Assembly (NCBI GenBank): GCA_025362495.1
Contig: JANYGI010000083.1
Span: 1 to 64,000 of the forward strand
Reading direction: 5' to 3'
DNA: 64,000 nt
DNA from: Byssovorax sp.
GTDB lineage: Bacteria > Myxococcota_A > Polyangia > Polyangiales > Polyangiaceae
Shown in pieces: positions 15,832 through 24,985 of the stretch (within the stretch, counting starts at the first letter, position 1; the number at the start of each line of letters is the position of its first letter). Made by a program: the position numbers and the translations under genes. Under the pieces are notes generated by a model. That model was not told the origin of the DNA, made no database searches, and saw only the letters and a list, made by a program, of their open reading frames with translations.

Positions 15832-16134
15832 ATGGAAGAGAGCAAGAGGGTGCGCGAGAACGAGGAACACCATCACGACGGCGAGGAGGCCGAGCTCGGC
15901 ATCGACAGCGCCGATCTTCGCCGCGCGGTCGACTCCGCGACCGAGCTGGCCCGCGAGAGCCCGCACGCGGCGCTGGCGCTGGCGCTGGCCGCGGGATTCG
16001 TCCTCGGCGGCGGCCTGACGCCGCGGCTGCTCGGCAGCGTCGCGATGATCGCGGGGCGCTCGTACCTGAGCCGCGCCGTGCGCGACACGCTCGCGACCGT
16101 CGTCGAAGAGCAGATCGCCGCGACGCGCGGCTGA
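15832..16134 (+). CDS. Small membrane protein, possibly envelope-stress related
   Basis: 100 residues with a strong Shine-Dalgarno (GGGGAGGAGG, about 6 nt before the ATG). The N-terminus is acidic with an EEHHHDGEEAE stretch. A helical region is followed by a hydrophobic, glycine-rich segment (HAALALALAAGFVLGGGLTP) and an amphipathic C-terminal helix. It is probably co-transcribed with the preceding 69-residue protein. No named family is recognised with confidence; the layout recalls DUF883/DUF3618-type helpers. Confidence 0.65.
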   Translation: MEESKRVRENEEHHHDGEEAELGIDSADLRRAVDSATELARESPHAALALALAAGFVLGGGLTPRLLGSVAMIAGRSYLSRAVRDTLATVVEEQIAATRG

Positions 16135-16167
16135 GCTGCTCTCGCTTCGATTCGCGCAGGAACGATG

Positions 16168-16194
16168 GCGGAGCGCGGCTCGTTCGCGCTCCGC
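16168..16194 (+). terminator. Hairpin terminator after the small membrane-protein pair
   Basis: A perfect 10-bp stem GCGGAGCGCG / CGCGCTCCGC with a 7-nt loop is followed by the T-rich run TTCGTTGCTGTT. It lies between convergent genes at 16134 and 16219. Confidence 0.55.
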
Positions 16195-16218
16195 TTCGTT
16201 GCTGTTCGAGCGGACGAT

Positions 16219-16518
16219 CTAGCCGCGCGCGCGGCTGAGCTCGGCGCGCGCTTCCCCGGCGATTTCGTGGCCGGTGGCCTCGATCTCACCGCGCGTTCGA
16301 TCGACGAACCGCGAGGCTTTGCGCTGGAAGCTCTCCGCGCCGCGCGCGAGCCGCCGTCGCGTCGCGTCGCCCGGCTCGGGCGCGATCAAGAGGCCGAGGC
16401 CGACGCCGGCAGCCAGCCCCACGCTCAGGCCGACGATCGACGGCAGCACCCAGGCGCCGCTCTTTCGCTGCACGGGGAGCGCGTCCCAGAACCACGTTCC
16501 GATTTCTCTCGCCATCAT
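16219..16518 (-). CDS. YtxH-like membrane protein
   Basis: 99 residues from the ATG at 16518 (a second ATG follows directly; GGAG lies about 10 nt upstream). An N-terminal amphipathic stretch and one transmembrane helix (WVLPSIVGLSVGLAAGVGLGLLI) are followed by the YtxH-type signature APEPGDATRRRL and a charged helix rich in Arg/Glu. YtxH proteins are general-stress membrane proteins of unknown mechanism. The neighbouring plus-strand genes are of the same size and type, so this is a small stress-envelope cluster in two orientations. Confidence 0.7.
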   Translation of the reverse strand: MMAREIGTWFWDALPVQRKSGAWVLPSIVGLSVGLAAGVGLGLLIAPEPGDATRRRLARGAESFQRKASRFVDRTRGEIEATGHEIAGEARAELSRARG

Positions 16519-16687
16519 CTTCGAGGCTCCGTCGAAGCCGCGCGCTTCGGCGCGCGACCGGGTTGTTGGCAACGCGCCGGTCTTCGCAGCGGGCATGCCA
16601 GCGACGGCTGCGAAACGGGCGCCCACCAGCGGTGAGAGCCCGTTTCGAGAGAGTGTGGAGGAGAGGGATTCCGCGCGGGGAGCGCGG

Positions 16688-17902
16688 CTACTTGCAGAAG
16701 CCGTCGACGCAGATCTGACCTGCGCCGCAGGTCTTGCCGGAGTCGGCGCCGCACTGCCCGCCGAGCGTCGAGCTCGATCCGCAGACGGAGTGATCGCCGG
16801 TGCTCGTCGTCACCGTCTTGCACTTGTTGATCGTCGGCTGGTTGGTGCACGAGTTCGGCGTCTGCGTCGCGTCACAGGCGATGTAGCAGCTGTGGTGCAG
16901 GCAGATCGAGCCGGCGAAGCACACGCCCGCGGGCGGGTTGTTCGACCCGACCTCGCCGTCGTTCTTGCAGGTGAACTGCGCGGCCTGGTCGGGGACGCAG
17001 CCGTTCTGAACCCACGCGTCACCCGCCGGGCAGGTGCCGCCGGCGCTGCGGGGAACGCACGCCCCCGCCACGCACACGCTGCTGGGGCCGCCGCAATCGT
17101 TGGTGATCGTGCAGGCCTTCGCCGGGTTGACGCAGATGCCGAGGCTGGTGTTGCAGGTGTAGCCCGAGGAGCCGCAGTCCGCGTTGTTGGTGCACGACGG
17201 CGTGCACTTGCCGGTCACGCACTTGTCGACGCCGGCGCACTGCGTCTGATCGAAACACTGATCGGCCGGCTGCGTGCAAAGGCCGCTCACGCACTCGTAC
17301 CCGGCGCCGAGACCCGAGCAGTCGGCGTCAGCGCCGCACGAGGCCGGGTTCGACGGAGCGCAGGTGCCGTTGCCGCCACAGGCGAAGCCGAAGATGCAGC
17401 CGTTGGTCGTGCAATCGCCGGGCTTGCACGTCCCGTCGGGCGCGCACGTCTCACCGGCGCCGCAGTCCTTCGGGTTACCGCAGTAGACAGTCGGAGCACC
17501 GCCGGTGCCTGTGCTGCCGCTGCTCGTCGTCGCGCTGCCCGTGGTCGTGCTGCTGCCGGTCGTCGACGCCGTGCCGCCCGTTCCGCCGCCGCCGATCCCG
17601 CTGCCCGTGGAGCTCGTCGTCGAGGTCCCCGGCTCGCAGCTCACGGTCTGGTCGGGGTTCTTCACGCAGTCGAAGCCAAAATTGCAGCCCCAGACGGTGC
17701 AATCACCCGGGTGGCACTGGTTGTCGCTGCCGCACGTCTCGTTGAGGGCGCAGTCGCTGGGCCCGGAGCACGATCCCGGATCGCCGCTCGTGCTGCAGCC
17801 CTCATCGCAAGAGGTGGTGTTGTGCTGGTCGTTGTAGATCGGGCAACCCGCGATCACGGTGGCGAGCAAACCGACGAAGCCGAGCAGAGAAAGTCTCTTC
17901 AT
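16688..17902 (-). CDS. Cys-rich multi-module lipoprotein
   Basis: 404 residues. The signal peptide ends in LLATVIAGC (Cys about 20), preceded by a GGGAG Shine-Dalgarno. Cys-rich modules (CSGPSDCALNETCGSDNQC) flank a Thr/Ser/Gly linker (TSTTSSTGSGIGGGG). About six disulfide-rich Dickkopf-like repeats then follow, with the recurring pattern C-x(3-5)-DC-x(5-8)-C-x(3-5)-C (for example CGNPKDCGAGETCAPDGTC, CTNNADCGSSGYTCN, CTITNDCGGPSSVC). Ends in CGAGQICVDGFCK. Surface display and protein-protein or glycan binding are plausible but not shown. Many similar paralogues are expected in this type of genome. Confidence 0.8.
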   Translation of the reverse strand: MKRLSLLGFVGLLATVIAGCPIYNDQHNTTSCDEGCSTSGDPGSCSGPSDCALNETCGSDNQCHPGDCTVWGCNFGFDCVKNPDQTVSCEPGTSTTSSTGSGIGGGGTGGTASTTGSSTTTGSATTSSGSTGTGGAPTVYCGNPKDCGAGETCAPDGTCKPGDCTTNGCIFGFACGGNGTCAPSNPASCGADADCSGLGAGYECVSGLCTQPADQCFDQTQCAGVDKCVTGKCTPSCTNNADCGSSGYTCNTSLGICVNPAKACTITNDCGGPSSVCVAGACVPRSAGGTCPAGDAWVQNGCVPDQAAQFTCKNDGEVGSNNPPAGVCFAGSICLHHSCYIACDATQTPNSCTNQPTINKCKTVTTSTGDHSVCGSSSTLGGQCGADSGKTCGAGQICVDGFCK

Positions 17903-18093
17903 ACCGTCTCCCGAAAGCGCAAAGCCGACCGGCGGCCAGCCCGGAGCGTAGCAAGCGACATGCCCCGGACAAGCTCCACCGAGAACGGCTGATCTTCTCG
18001 GGATCTACGCGTCGATCGTGAAGCCTGGTTCACGGCTCCGTGTGGCCAGCGCTCGGCTCCGAGGACGCGATGGCAAGATCCTTGCGGCACGCG

Positions 18094-18102
18094 TGCTACG
18101 TT
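18094..18102 (+). promoter_or_regulatory. Possible extended -10 (TGCTACGTT) of the zinc-ribbon/SppA operon
   Basis: TGCTACGTT has the TG-n-TAnnnT extended -10 form and lies 72 bp before ATG 18175, giving an ordinary leader. It is the weakest of the -10 candidates listed. Confidence 0.3.
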
Positions 18103-18174
18103 CGGGACTACTCTGACCGCCCCGCGCCCGGGAAACCTCCCGGACGCCCGACCGCGCCCCCATCTCGCTTTCCC

Positions 18175-20274
18175 ATGGACGTCACCTGCGAGCGCTGCAG
18201 CACCGCCTACGAGTTCGACGACGCGCTCGTGTCCGAGCGTGGCACCACCGTGAAGTGCACCAACTGCGGCCACCAGTTCAAGGTGAAGCGACCGCAGGCG
18301 GCAGGCACGCCAGAGCGCTGGCTGGTGCGCACGATCGACGGCCGAGAGCTGGAATTCAAGGCCTTACGCGAGCTGCAGACCGCGATCGCCCAGACCCAGA
18401 TCTCGCGTGAGGACGTGCTCCTCCGCGGTGGATCCCGGCCACGACGCCTCGGATCGATCGCGGAGCTCGAGCCGTTCTTCATGGGCGCCGGGCCGCACCC
18501 CACGCATGCCACGACGATGGGCCTCGGCGAGCCCGCGCGACGGCAGCGCACGCCGACGCCGCAGGGCCTCGGGATCGCCGGGCTCCCGGGCCCGCAGCGC
18601 ACCGAGGGCTCGGTCGCGATCCCGCTGCCCACCGGCCCGCGCGAGCTCGATGGGCTCGACGACGAGACCTCGGTGATGCCACCCACGCTCGCGCCGCGCA
18701 CCGTGCCGCGACGACCTTCTCCGTCGGTGCCGCCGCCGCGACCGCAGACGCGACCGAGCCCGCCCGGCGCTGGATATCCCGGCGTCGTGGTCTCGCCCGC
18801 GGGTGCCCCGCAGATCCCCGACGGCGACGCTCCGCGCCACAGGGGGAACGATTTTCAGCGCACGCTCCCGGTGCCCCTCGACGACGCGCTGCCGCCGCCT
18901 GCGCGCGCGCCGCACGTCGAGATCATGTCGGCCTCGGCGCTCGAGCCGGCGACGCAGCTCCGCGTCCCCGCGCCGGCGCCTTCGTCGGGCTATGCGGCCT
19001 CGGCGCTCGACGACGCGCGCGGCCTCCCGCCGCTGCCCGAGCCGCTGCAGAGCTCACCGTCGAACCCGCGCCTCGGCAGCGTGCCGCCCGCGACGCCGAC
19101 GCCCGGGGCCGTGCGCAACTCGTTCTCGAACGAGGACACCTACGGCGAGCCGCGCTTCTCGTCGATGCCCTCGGCGCCGCGGCGCGGCGGGGCGGCGCGG
19201 TGGATCGTGGGGTTCGTCGTCGCGGGCATGCTCGCGCTCGGGCTCGCCACCGTCGGTCGCAAGTTCCTCGTGGCCTCCCCGACGCCGGCCGGATCGCCCG
19301 CCGACGAGCGCATCGGCGCGCTGCTGACGGACGGCGAAAAGAGCCTCGGCGACGGCGACATCGACGCCGCCCAGGACCAGTTCGCCAAGGCCAGCGTCCT
19401 CGCCGAGCACGACGCGCGCGTCGCGGCGGATCTCGCGCACCTCGCCGCCGTGCGCGGCGACGTCGCGTGGCTCCGCGTGCGGCTCCTGCCCGACGGCGAT
19501 CCCGATCTCGACACGGCCAAGCGCGAGCTCGCGCAGGCCGCCGATCGCGCTCGCAAGGCCGCCGATCTCGCCGTCCAGATCGCGCCGAGCGATCCCGCGG
19601 TCATCCGCGCCCGCATCGACGCGCTCCGCCTCGCGGGCGACGTCGTCGGCGCGCGCAAGCTCGTCTCCGGCATCTCCGCCGCGAGCGCGCAGCCCGACAA
19701 CGCGCTCGCGCTCGCCGAGCTCGATCTGGGCGAAGCCAAGCCCGACTGGCCGACCGTGATCGGCCGCCTCCGCAGCGCGCTGGGCGCCGATCTCAACCTC
19801 GGTCGGGCCCGCGCGATGCTCGTCTACGCGCTCGCGCGATCGGGCGACGGCGCCGCCGCGAAGGCCGAGCTCGAGCGCATGGTGAGCCTCCCGCGGCCTC
19901 ACCCGCTCCTGCGTCCGATGCGCGCGTTCGTCGCGCGCGAAGGCGGCGCCACCCCCGAGGCGTCCGGCACTGCCGCCGCAGGGAAAGCGCCGCTCGGCAA
20001 GGGCTCGCTGCCGAGCTCCGGCGGCAAAGATCGCCCGGTGGATCCGCCGTCGGGCGCCGGGACGCGACCCACGCACGACGAGCCCACGCCGCCCACGCCG
20101 CCCGCGGGCGGCACCGTCGACACCACCGATCTCCCGGGCGTGAAGCCGCCTCCGCCCACCGCGACGACGGGCGACACGCCGCCGACTCCGCCGCCCACCG
20201 CGACGCCGACGCCCCCGCCGACGCCCACTACGCCCGCGGGCGTCGACACCTCCGATCTCCCTGGATTCAAGTGA
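18175..20274 (+). CDS. MJ0042-type zinc-ribbon membrane protein
   Basis: 699 residues from ATG 18175 (an earlier in-frame ATG at 18070 is unlikely). The N-terminus is an MJ0042/FmdB-like zinc finger (CERCSTAYEFDDALVSE...VKCTNCGHQF) followed by a small domain (about 40-100, WLVRTIDGRELEFKALREL) typical of myxobacterial regulators. A 250-residue Pro-rich region, one transmembrane helix (WIVGFVVAGMLALGLATVG) and a periplasmic helical, TPR-like region (about 380-590) come next. The tail is Pro/Thr-rich and contains two copies of the motif VDT(T/S)DLPG(V/F)K. The stop overlaps the GTG of SppA. It probably senses or counts in the envelope; no enzymatic motif is seen. Confidence 0.85.
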   Translation: MDVTCERCSTAYEFDDALVSERGTTVKCTNCGHQFKVKRPQAAGTPERWLVRTIDGRELEFKALRELQTAIAQTQISREDVLLRGGSRPRRLGSIAELEPFFMGAGPHPTHATTMGLGEPARRQRTPTPQGLGIAGLPGPQRTEGSVAIPLPTGPRELDGLDDETSVMPPTLAPRTVPRRPSPSVPPPRPQTRPSPPGAGYPGVVVSPAGAPQIPDGDAPRHRGNDFQRTLPVPLDDALPPPARAPHVEIMSASALEPATQLRVPAPAPSSGYAASALDDARGLPPLPEPLQSSPSNPRLGSVPPATPTPGAVRNSFSNEDTYGEPRFSSMPSAPRRGGAARWIVGFVVAGMLALGLATVGRKFLVASPTPAGSPADERIGALLTDGEKSLGDGDIDAAQDQFAKASVLAEHDARVAADLAHLAAVRGDVAWLRVRLLPDGDPDLDTAKRELAQAADRARKAADLAVQIAPSDPAVIRARIDALRLAGDVVGARKLVSGISAASAQPDNALALAELDLGEAKPDWPTVIGRLRSALGADLNLGRARAMLVYALARSGDGAAAKAELERMVSLPRPHPLLRPMRAFVAREGGATPEASGTAAAGKAPLGKGSLPSSGGKDRPVDPPSGAGTRPTHDEPTPPTPPAGGTVDTTDLPGVKPPPPTATTGDTPPTPPPTATPTPPPTPTTPAGVDTSDLPGFK

Positions 20275-22151
20275 TCCGACGTCGATCCCTGACGACCCCT
20301 GGCCTCGTCGCAGCGGCCCTCGCGGGCGCCTGCGCCGCGGCCGCATGCGATGGCCGATCGCCTTCCTCCATCGAAGCGAACGACACCGGCGCGGCCTCGT
20401 CGGCGTCGCCCGCGCGCGCGCCCGCGTCGAGCAGCGGCGTCGTCGCCGAGCTCGATTTCACCCGCGGCGTCCCGGAAGAAGTGTCGACGCCGCTCTTCGG
20501 CGCCACCCCGCGACGCTCGCACCTCGACCTCGCCCGCGTGCTCCGATCGCTCGACGCTTCGCCTTCCAGGGGCCTCTTCGTTCGCCTCGGCTCTGCCACC
20601 GTCGGCCTCGCCGGCTCGCAGGAGATCGGGGCGCGCCTCGGCGCCCTCCGCAAGCGCGGGATCCCCATCGTCTGCCACGCCGACGGCTACGAGAACTCGA
20701 CGCTGCTCCTCGCGGCGTCGGGGTGCAGCCGCATCTGGGTCAGCCCCGCGGGCGGCGTCGACAGCGTCGGGATCGCCGCGCAATTGCTCTACGCGCGTAG
20801 CCTCCTCGACCGCCTCCACGTCGCCGTCGACTTCCTGCAAATCGGCAAATACAAGGGCGCTGAAGAGCCTTTCACCCGCGACGGCCCTAGCCCCGAGGCG
20901 CGCGAGTCGCTCGTCGGCGCGCTCCGCGGCATGCGCACCGCGTGGCTCGACGGCATCACGCAAGGGCGCGGCAAGCCCGGCCTCGCCGACGTCGTCGAGG
21001 ATGGTCCGTTCACGCCCGAGGACGCGCTCGCGAAGGGCCTCATCGACGCCGTCGGCTACGTCGACGAAGCGCGCGACGACGCAAAAAAGCTCGCCGGCGT
21101 CGACCAGGTCGCCACGCGCTTCGGCAACGCCGAGGGCTCGGCGTCGGCCTCGCACGGGCTCGTTGGCGTGCTGCGATCGCTCGGCGGATCGAGCGCGGCC
21201 GGCGTCCCGCACATCGCCGTCATCCCCGCCATCGGCCCGATCAGCATGGGCGGCACCCCGTCGCTCCCGATCGGCGGCAGCAGCGAAGGCATCAGCGAGC
21301 GCGACCTCGGCCGCGTGCTCGTCCGCCTCGCGAAGGAGCCCTCGGTCAAGGCCGTCGTCATCCGCATCGACTCCCCCGGCGGCTCGGCCCTCGCGTCGGA
21401 TCTCCTCTGGAAACGCCTGATGGAGCTCCGCGAGAAGAAGCCCCTCGTGTTCTCCGTCGGCAACATGGCGGCGAGCGGCGGCTACTACATGGCGTCGACG
21501 GCCACGAAGATCGTCGCCGATCCGACGAGCCTCGTCGGCTCGATCGGCGTCGTCGGCGGCAAGCTCGCGGTGGGCAAGGCGCTCGAAGAGTTCGGCGTCC
21601 ACGCCGAGACGATCCCCGCGTCGCCCGATCCCACGCGCGCCAACCGATCGTCGTACCTCTCGCCCTTCACGCCGTGGGACTCGCCCACGCGCGAGAAGGT
21701 CCGCGCGACGATGACCTCGGTCTACGATCTCTTCCTCCGTCGCGTCGCCGAGGGCCGTAAAATCACGGTCGCCAGGGTCGCGACGTTCGCGGAGGGCCGC
21801 GTCTTCGGCGGCGTCGAGGCCAAGCAGCTCGGCATGATCGACGAGCTCGGCGGCTTCGAAGAGTCGCTGGCGCTCGCGCAGAAGCTCGCCGGCCTGCCCG
21901 ACGACGCGCCGTTCGAGATCACCAGCGACGGCGGCGGCCTCTTCGATCTGCTCGAGACCGGCGACGCTTCGGCCAACGGCAGCGGCGAATCGAAGGCCGA
22001 AAGCGCCGCGCGTCGCGTCGCGCAGGAAGCGATCGTCCCCGAGTGGACGGGCGCGATGCCGGCGATCGGGATCTTCCTCGGATCGATGACACCGCTCCTC
22101 CGCGGCGAGCGGGCGCTCGCGGCGCTGCCGTTCGGCGTCGTGATCAAGTAG
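20271..22151 (+). CDS. sppA: Signal peptide peptidase SppA (67-kDa type), lipoprotein
   Basis: 626 residues from GTG 20271, overlapping the upstream TGA (GTGA). The signal ends in ACAAAAC, suggesting a lipid anchor rather than the usual membrane helix. Two tandem S49 domains are present. The first carries the general base Lys195 (in KYKGAEEPFTRD, equivalent to Lys209 of E. coli SppA), and the second the nucleophile Ser402 in MAASGGYY. RIDSPGGSALASD and GSIGVVGGK are also diagnostic. It degrades leftover signal peptides and small membrane-protein fragments at the membrane surface. Both catalytic residues are intact. Confidence 0.93.
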   Translation: MIRRRSLTTPGLVAAALAGACAAAACDGRSPSSIEANDTGAASSASPARAPASSSGVVAELDFTRGVPEEVSTPLFGATPRRSHLDLARVLRSLDASPSRGLFVRLGSATVGLAGSQEIGARLGALRKRGIPIVCHADGYENSTLLLAASGCSRIWVSPAGGVDSVGIAAQLLYARSLLDRLHVAVDFLQIGKYKGAEEPFTRDGPSPEARESLVGALRGMRTAWLDGITQGRGKPGLADVVEDGPFTPEDALAKGLIDAVGYVDEARDDAKKLAGVDQVATRFGNAEGSASASHGLVGVLRSLGGSSAAGVPHIAVIPAIGPISMGGTPSLPIGGSSEGISERDLGRVLVRLAKEPSVKAVVIRIDSPGGSALASDLLWKRLMELREKKPLVFSVGNMAASGGYYMASTATKIVADPTSLVGSIGVVGGKLAVGKALEEFGVHAETIPASPDPTRANRSSYLSPFTPWDSPTREKVRATMTSVYDLFLRRVAEGRKITVARVATFAEGRVFGGVEAKQLGMIDELGGFEESLALAQKLAGLPDDAPFEITSDGGGLFDLLETGDASANGSGESKAESAARRVAQEAIVPEWTGAMPAIGIFLGSMTPLLRGERALAALPFGVVIK

Positions 22152-22207
22152 CCGCCTCGCCCGGACACGTCGGCAGTCCACCCGGACGCCGCCGAAGACC
22201 AAGACGT

Positions 22208-22360
22208 GTCCGTGTGAGGCGCCCCCGTGTCCGTGTGACGCGCCTCCTTGTCCGTGTGACGCCTTCGATGTCCGTGTGACGCGCCCCCTTGTCCGTGTGA
22301 GGCGCCCCCGTGTCCGTGTGACGCCTTCGATGTCCGTGTGACCCGCGACTGTCCGTGCGA
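22208..22360. repeat. Tandem array of eight 19-21-bp units (GTCCGTGTGA core)
   Basis: Eight copies of GTCCGTGTGA (the last GTCCGTGCGA) start at 22208, 22229, 22250, 22270, 22291, 22312, 22332 and 22351. Spacer parts alternate among three types (GGCGCCCCCGT, CGCGCC(T/C)CCTT, CGCCTTCGAT), and the order suggests a duplicated block of three units. It occupies most of the 294-bp gap between SppA and the TPR gene. It is not a CRISPR, because the spacers are about 10 bp and repeated. Confidence 0.85.
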
Positions 22361-22432
22361 GCGATTCAGCGGACTCCGGGCGGCGCCGGACACCACGCGG
22401 CGCCCGCCCGTCGTCAACTGCGCCTCTGCTGC

Positions 22433-22438
22433 TAGACT
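22433..22438 (+). promoter_or_regulatory. -10 element (TAGACT) of the TPR gene
   Basis: TGCTAGACT places a TAGACT hexamer ending 7 nt before GTG 22446 (and 10 nt before ATG 22449). No Shine-Dalgarno precedes either. Confidence 0.45.
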
Positions 22439-22448
22439 CGGCCGCGTG

Positions 22449-23453
22449 ATGCCGCCTCGAACGCTCCGGCACGCCGCGGCCGTCGCCCTCGCGCTCACCG
22501 CGGCGTTCGCGATCACGCGCGACGCCGCCGCAGATCCGTCGCTCTGGTCTCTCGCGCGCTCTGCCGATCAAGGCCGCTTGGCCGTCGCGGTCGCCGACGC
22601 CGAGGCGCTCCAGCTCAAGTACCGCCACATCGCGCGCCTGCCCGACGAGGACGCCGACGGCGTGGGCCGGCTCTTCCTGCGCGAGGCCCGCGTGCTGCTC
22701 GAAGGCGCCGGCGCCGCGCGCTCGCCCGATCCGCTCGTGCGCTACCAGCTCGCCGAGATCCTCCACGAGCTCCACGACGACGTCCCCGCGGCCAAGCTCT
22801 TCGAGACCGTGGTCACGGTCGAGTCGACGCCGCAGTCGGTGCGCGCCGAGGCCTACAGCCAGCTCGCCGAGGCCTACACGCGGCTCGGCCGCTTCGCCGA
22901 CGAGATCCGCGCCTACGACGCCGCGCTCCGCCTCGAGCCGCAGCCGTTCGCGCGCGCGCGCCTGCTCGCCAACCGCGCCGAGTCGTACATGGCGCTCGGC
23001 GACATCACCGCCGCGGTCACCGGCTACCGCGAGGCGATGGGGCTCCTCTCCGCGCCGATCGAGATGTTCACGCTCGGCCCAACCACCCTCTGGGGGCTCG
23101 CCGTCGCCCTCGATCGCTCCGGCGATCTCGACGGCGCGCTCGAAGCGATCCGCCTCGCGCGCTCGTACGATCCGCTCGACAAGAACCTCAACGGGCCGGG
23201 CTGGTTCTACGTCCCCGCGTACGATCGCTTCTACTACCAGGCCCTCGGCCACTGGAGCGCCGCGCGCCGCGCCACCCTCCCCGCCGCGCGCGCCGAAGAG
23301 TACCTCAGCGCCGTCGCCCGCTGGCAGGAGTACCTCGACAGCGCCGCCCCCGACGACCGCTGGATCGGCGTTGCCCGCGCCCGCCTCCGGCAAAACGAGA
23401 AAGAGCGCGACCCCCGCGCCCGCTCCAGAAAGGCTGCGGCGCTCGGCAAATAA
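22449..23453 (+). CDS. Exported TPR protein
   Basis: 334 residues from ATG 22449; an adjacent in-frame GTG (22446) could serve in a leaderless transcript. A Sec signal (HAAAVALALTAAFAITRDAAAD) precedes a tetratricopeptide solenoid, for example VRAEAYSQLAEAYTRLGRFADEIRAYDAAL and LLANRAESYMALGDITAAVTGYREAM. Ends in a basic tail. TPR solenoids mediate protein-protein contacts, so a periplasmic adaptor role is inferred. It is separated from SppA by the tandem array and has its own promoter. Confidence 0.8.
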   Translation: MPPRTLRHAAAVALALTAAFAITRDAAADPSLWSLARSADQGRLAVAVADAEALQLKYRHIARLPDEDADGVGRLFLREARVLLEGAGAARSPDPLVRYQLAEILHELHDDVPAAKLFETVVTVESTPQSVRAEAYSQLAEAYTRLGRFADEIRAYDAALRLEPQPFARARLLANRAESYMALGDITAAVTGYREAMGLLSAPIEMFTLGPTTLWGLAVALDRSGDLDGALEAIRLARSYDPLDKNLNGPGWFYVPAYDRFYYQALGHWSAARRATLPAARAEEYLSAVARWQEYLDSAAPDDRWIGVARARLRQNEKERDPRARSRKAAALGK

Positions 23454-23570
23454 TCGCGCCGACGCGAGCCCGGACGTCCGCGAGAGCGCATTTCTGCGGC
23501 GCGACCCTTTACCGGAGCGCCATGGCATTGCAGAGACCCGTGTATTCTTTTCGTGAGCGGAGGCAGCTTG

Positions 23571-24695
23571 GTGAAGCGCGACTCGCTGTACGGAGAGCCG
23601 GTCCTCTGGTCGGGGCGGCCGAAAGACGTCTCGACCCCGCCGATGTACCGCGTCGCCAGCGCCGTCTGCGGCGTCACCTCGGCGATCACCACGGCCGCTG
23701 CGGTCGTGCTCTCCACGGCCCTCGACGCGCGCCCCGACGGCCTCCTTGCCTTCGCCGCGTGGATGGCGACGCTCGCGATCGCCTTCTATTTCGGCCCGCG
23801 CTGGTGGCGCAGCGAGCTCCTGTTCACGCTCACCGATCAGCACATCGTCATGCGCCGCGGCCGCCTCCGCCGCTCCATCGATCGGCGCGAGGTCAGCTAC
23901 GCCCGCATCCACTGGAACCCGAAGCTCCCCGGCGTGGGCGACCTCGAGATCGTACGCGCCGTGCCCACGGGCGCGCTGCGCCGCCGCCTCACGATCCGCT
24001 TACCCGGCCTCGTCGCTCCCGATCGCGTCTGGGCGATCATGCGCGGCGTGACGCCCTCCGCGCCCGCCGGTGACGGCCATCGCCTCCTCGCGCAGCGCCT
24101 CGACGACGGCGAGCGCGTGCTCTGGTCGGCGCACCCGATCGTGGGCTTGCGCGACTGGCTCCCGCGCACGTTCCGCGCGGTGGGGTCCGTGGCGATCGCC
24201 TGCGCCGTCGGCGCTGCCGGCGCCGTGATGTCGGTCCACGCCGTCAGCATTCTCCGCACCGCCGTGGCGGGCGGCCTCAGCCCGAGGTCGCCGCCGTTCA
24301 TCACGCTCGTCGCCTTCCTGTCCCTCACCCTCGTCCTGCTGTTCTCGGTCTCCGTGGGGATCCTCTACGCAGCCATCGTCCGGCCGGCGCGCCTCGAAGG
24401 GCGCACGCGGTACCTGATCACCGATCGACGCGTGCTCATCCAGCGCGGCGATCAGGAGCTGCACCTCGATCGATCGCGCATCGTCGACATCATCGACGCC
24501 CCTGCAAAACGCGGCCTCCACGACCTCTTCCTCGTGCTCGACGGCCCCCGCGCCCGCGCCCTCGCCGCGAGCGGCGCCTTCGGCGAGGACCTCGGCCAGG
24601 GCCTCCAGCCCGTCCTCCTTCGCGTGTCCGACGTCGACGCCGTGCAGGCCATCCTGCGTGACGGCACGCAGCGCGTTTACCCCCACGCCGCGTAG
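23571..24695 (+). CDS. Membrane protein with two bacterial PH-like domains
   Basis: 374 residues from GTG 23571, chosen because GGAGG lies 7 nt upstream; a GTG at 23553 is also in frame. There are two similar halves. The first has transmembrane helices (about 30-75), then a bPH2-like beta domain (FTLTDQHIVMRRGRLRRSIDRREV). The second has helices (about 195-265), then a second PH-like domain (YLITDRRVLIQRGDQELHLDRSRIVDI). Each half opens with a GExVLWS(G/A)(R/H)P motif. The pattern T(D/T)xRxxxxxG is the hallmark of YdbT/YokE-type bacterial PH domains, whose ligands are unknown. Confidence 0.8.
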   Translation: MKRDSLYGEPVLWSGRPKDVSTPPMYRVASAVCGVTSAITTAAAVVLSTALDARPDGLLAFAAWMATLAIAFYFGPRWWRSELLFTLTDQHIVMRRGRLRRSIDRREVSYARIHWNPKLPGVGDLEIVRAVPTGALRRRLTIRLPGLVAPDRVWAIMRGVTPSAPAGDGHRLLAQRLDDGERVLWSAHPIVGLRDWLPRTFRAVGSVAIACAVGAAGAVMSVHAVSILRTAVAGGLSPRSPPFITLVAFLSLTLVLLFSVSVGILYAAIVRPARLEGRTRYLITDRRVLIQRGDQELHLDRSRIVDIIDAPAKRGLHDLFLVLDGPRARALAASGAFGEDLGQGLQPVLLRVSDVDAVQAILRDGTQRVYPHAA

Positions 24696-24711
24696 CGCGC
24701 CGAGGAGCCGC

Positions 24712-24978
24712 ATGTCCGACGATCGCAGCACCTCCTGGCCGCTCTTCCGCGAGAGCGCGATCGACCTCGCCACCAAGCTCGCCGAGATCCCCACCGCCGA
24801 GGCCGCCGGCATGGCGCACGAGGCGCGCGACCTCGCGGGCATCTTCCTCTCGTGGGACACGAAGAAGCCCGAGAACGACGCGCGGATCGCCCGCATTCGC
24901 CAGCTCTTTGAGCTCAACCGTCGCGTGATGGACTTCCTCGCCAAGCGCAAGAGCGCGCCCGGCGCGCCGCGACGCTAG
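24712..24978 (+). CDS. Small hypothetical helical protein
   Basis: 88 residues from ATG 24712 with GAGGAG 5 nt upstream, 16 bp after the PH-like gene, so probably in the same operon. It is entirely helical and charged (FRESAIDLATKLAEIPTAEAAG, RIRQLFELNRRVMDFLAKRK). No signal peptide, membrane segment or known motif. It ends 7 bp before the stop of the convergent gene. Confidence 0.65.
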   Translation: MSDDRSTSWPLFRESAIDLATKLAEIPTAEAAGMAHEARDLAGIFLSWDTKKPENDARIARIRQLFELNRRVMDFLAKRKSAPGAPRR

Positions 24979-24985
24979 GCCTGGA

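Noticed and set aside
22208-22360. Tandem array considered as a CRISPR
   Set aside because: Spacers are about 10 bp, repeated among themselves, and repeats are 10 bp; no cas genes lie nearby.
19899-23912. A 1337-codon open frame on the minus strand across the zinc-ribbon, SppA, TPR and PH-like genes
   Set aside because: High GC gives long open antisense frames. This one is low-complexity Arg/Gly/Ala and spans several well-supported genes and a repeat array, with no domain or start context.
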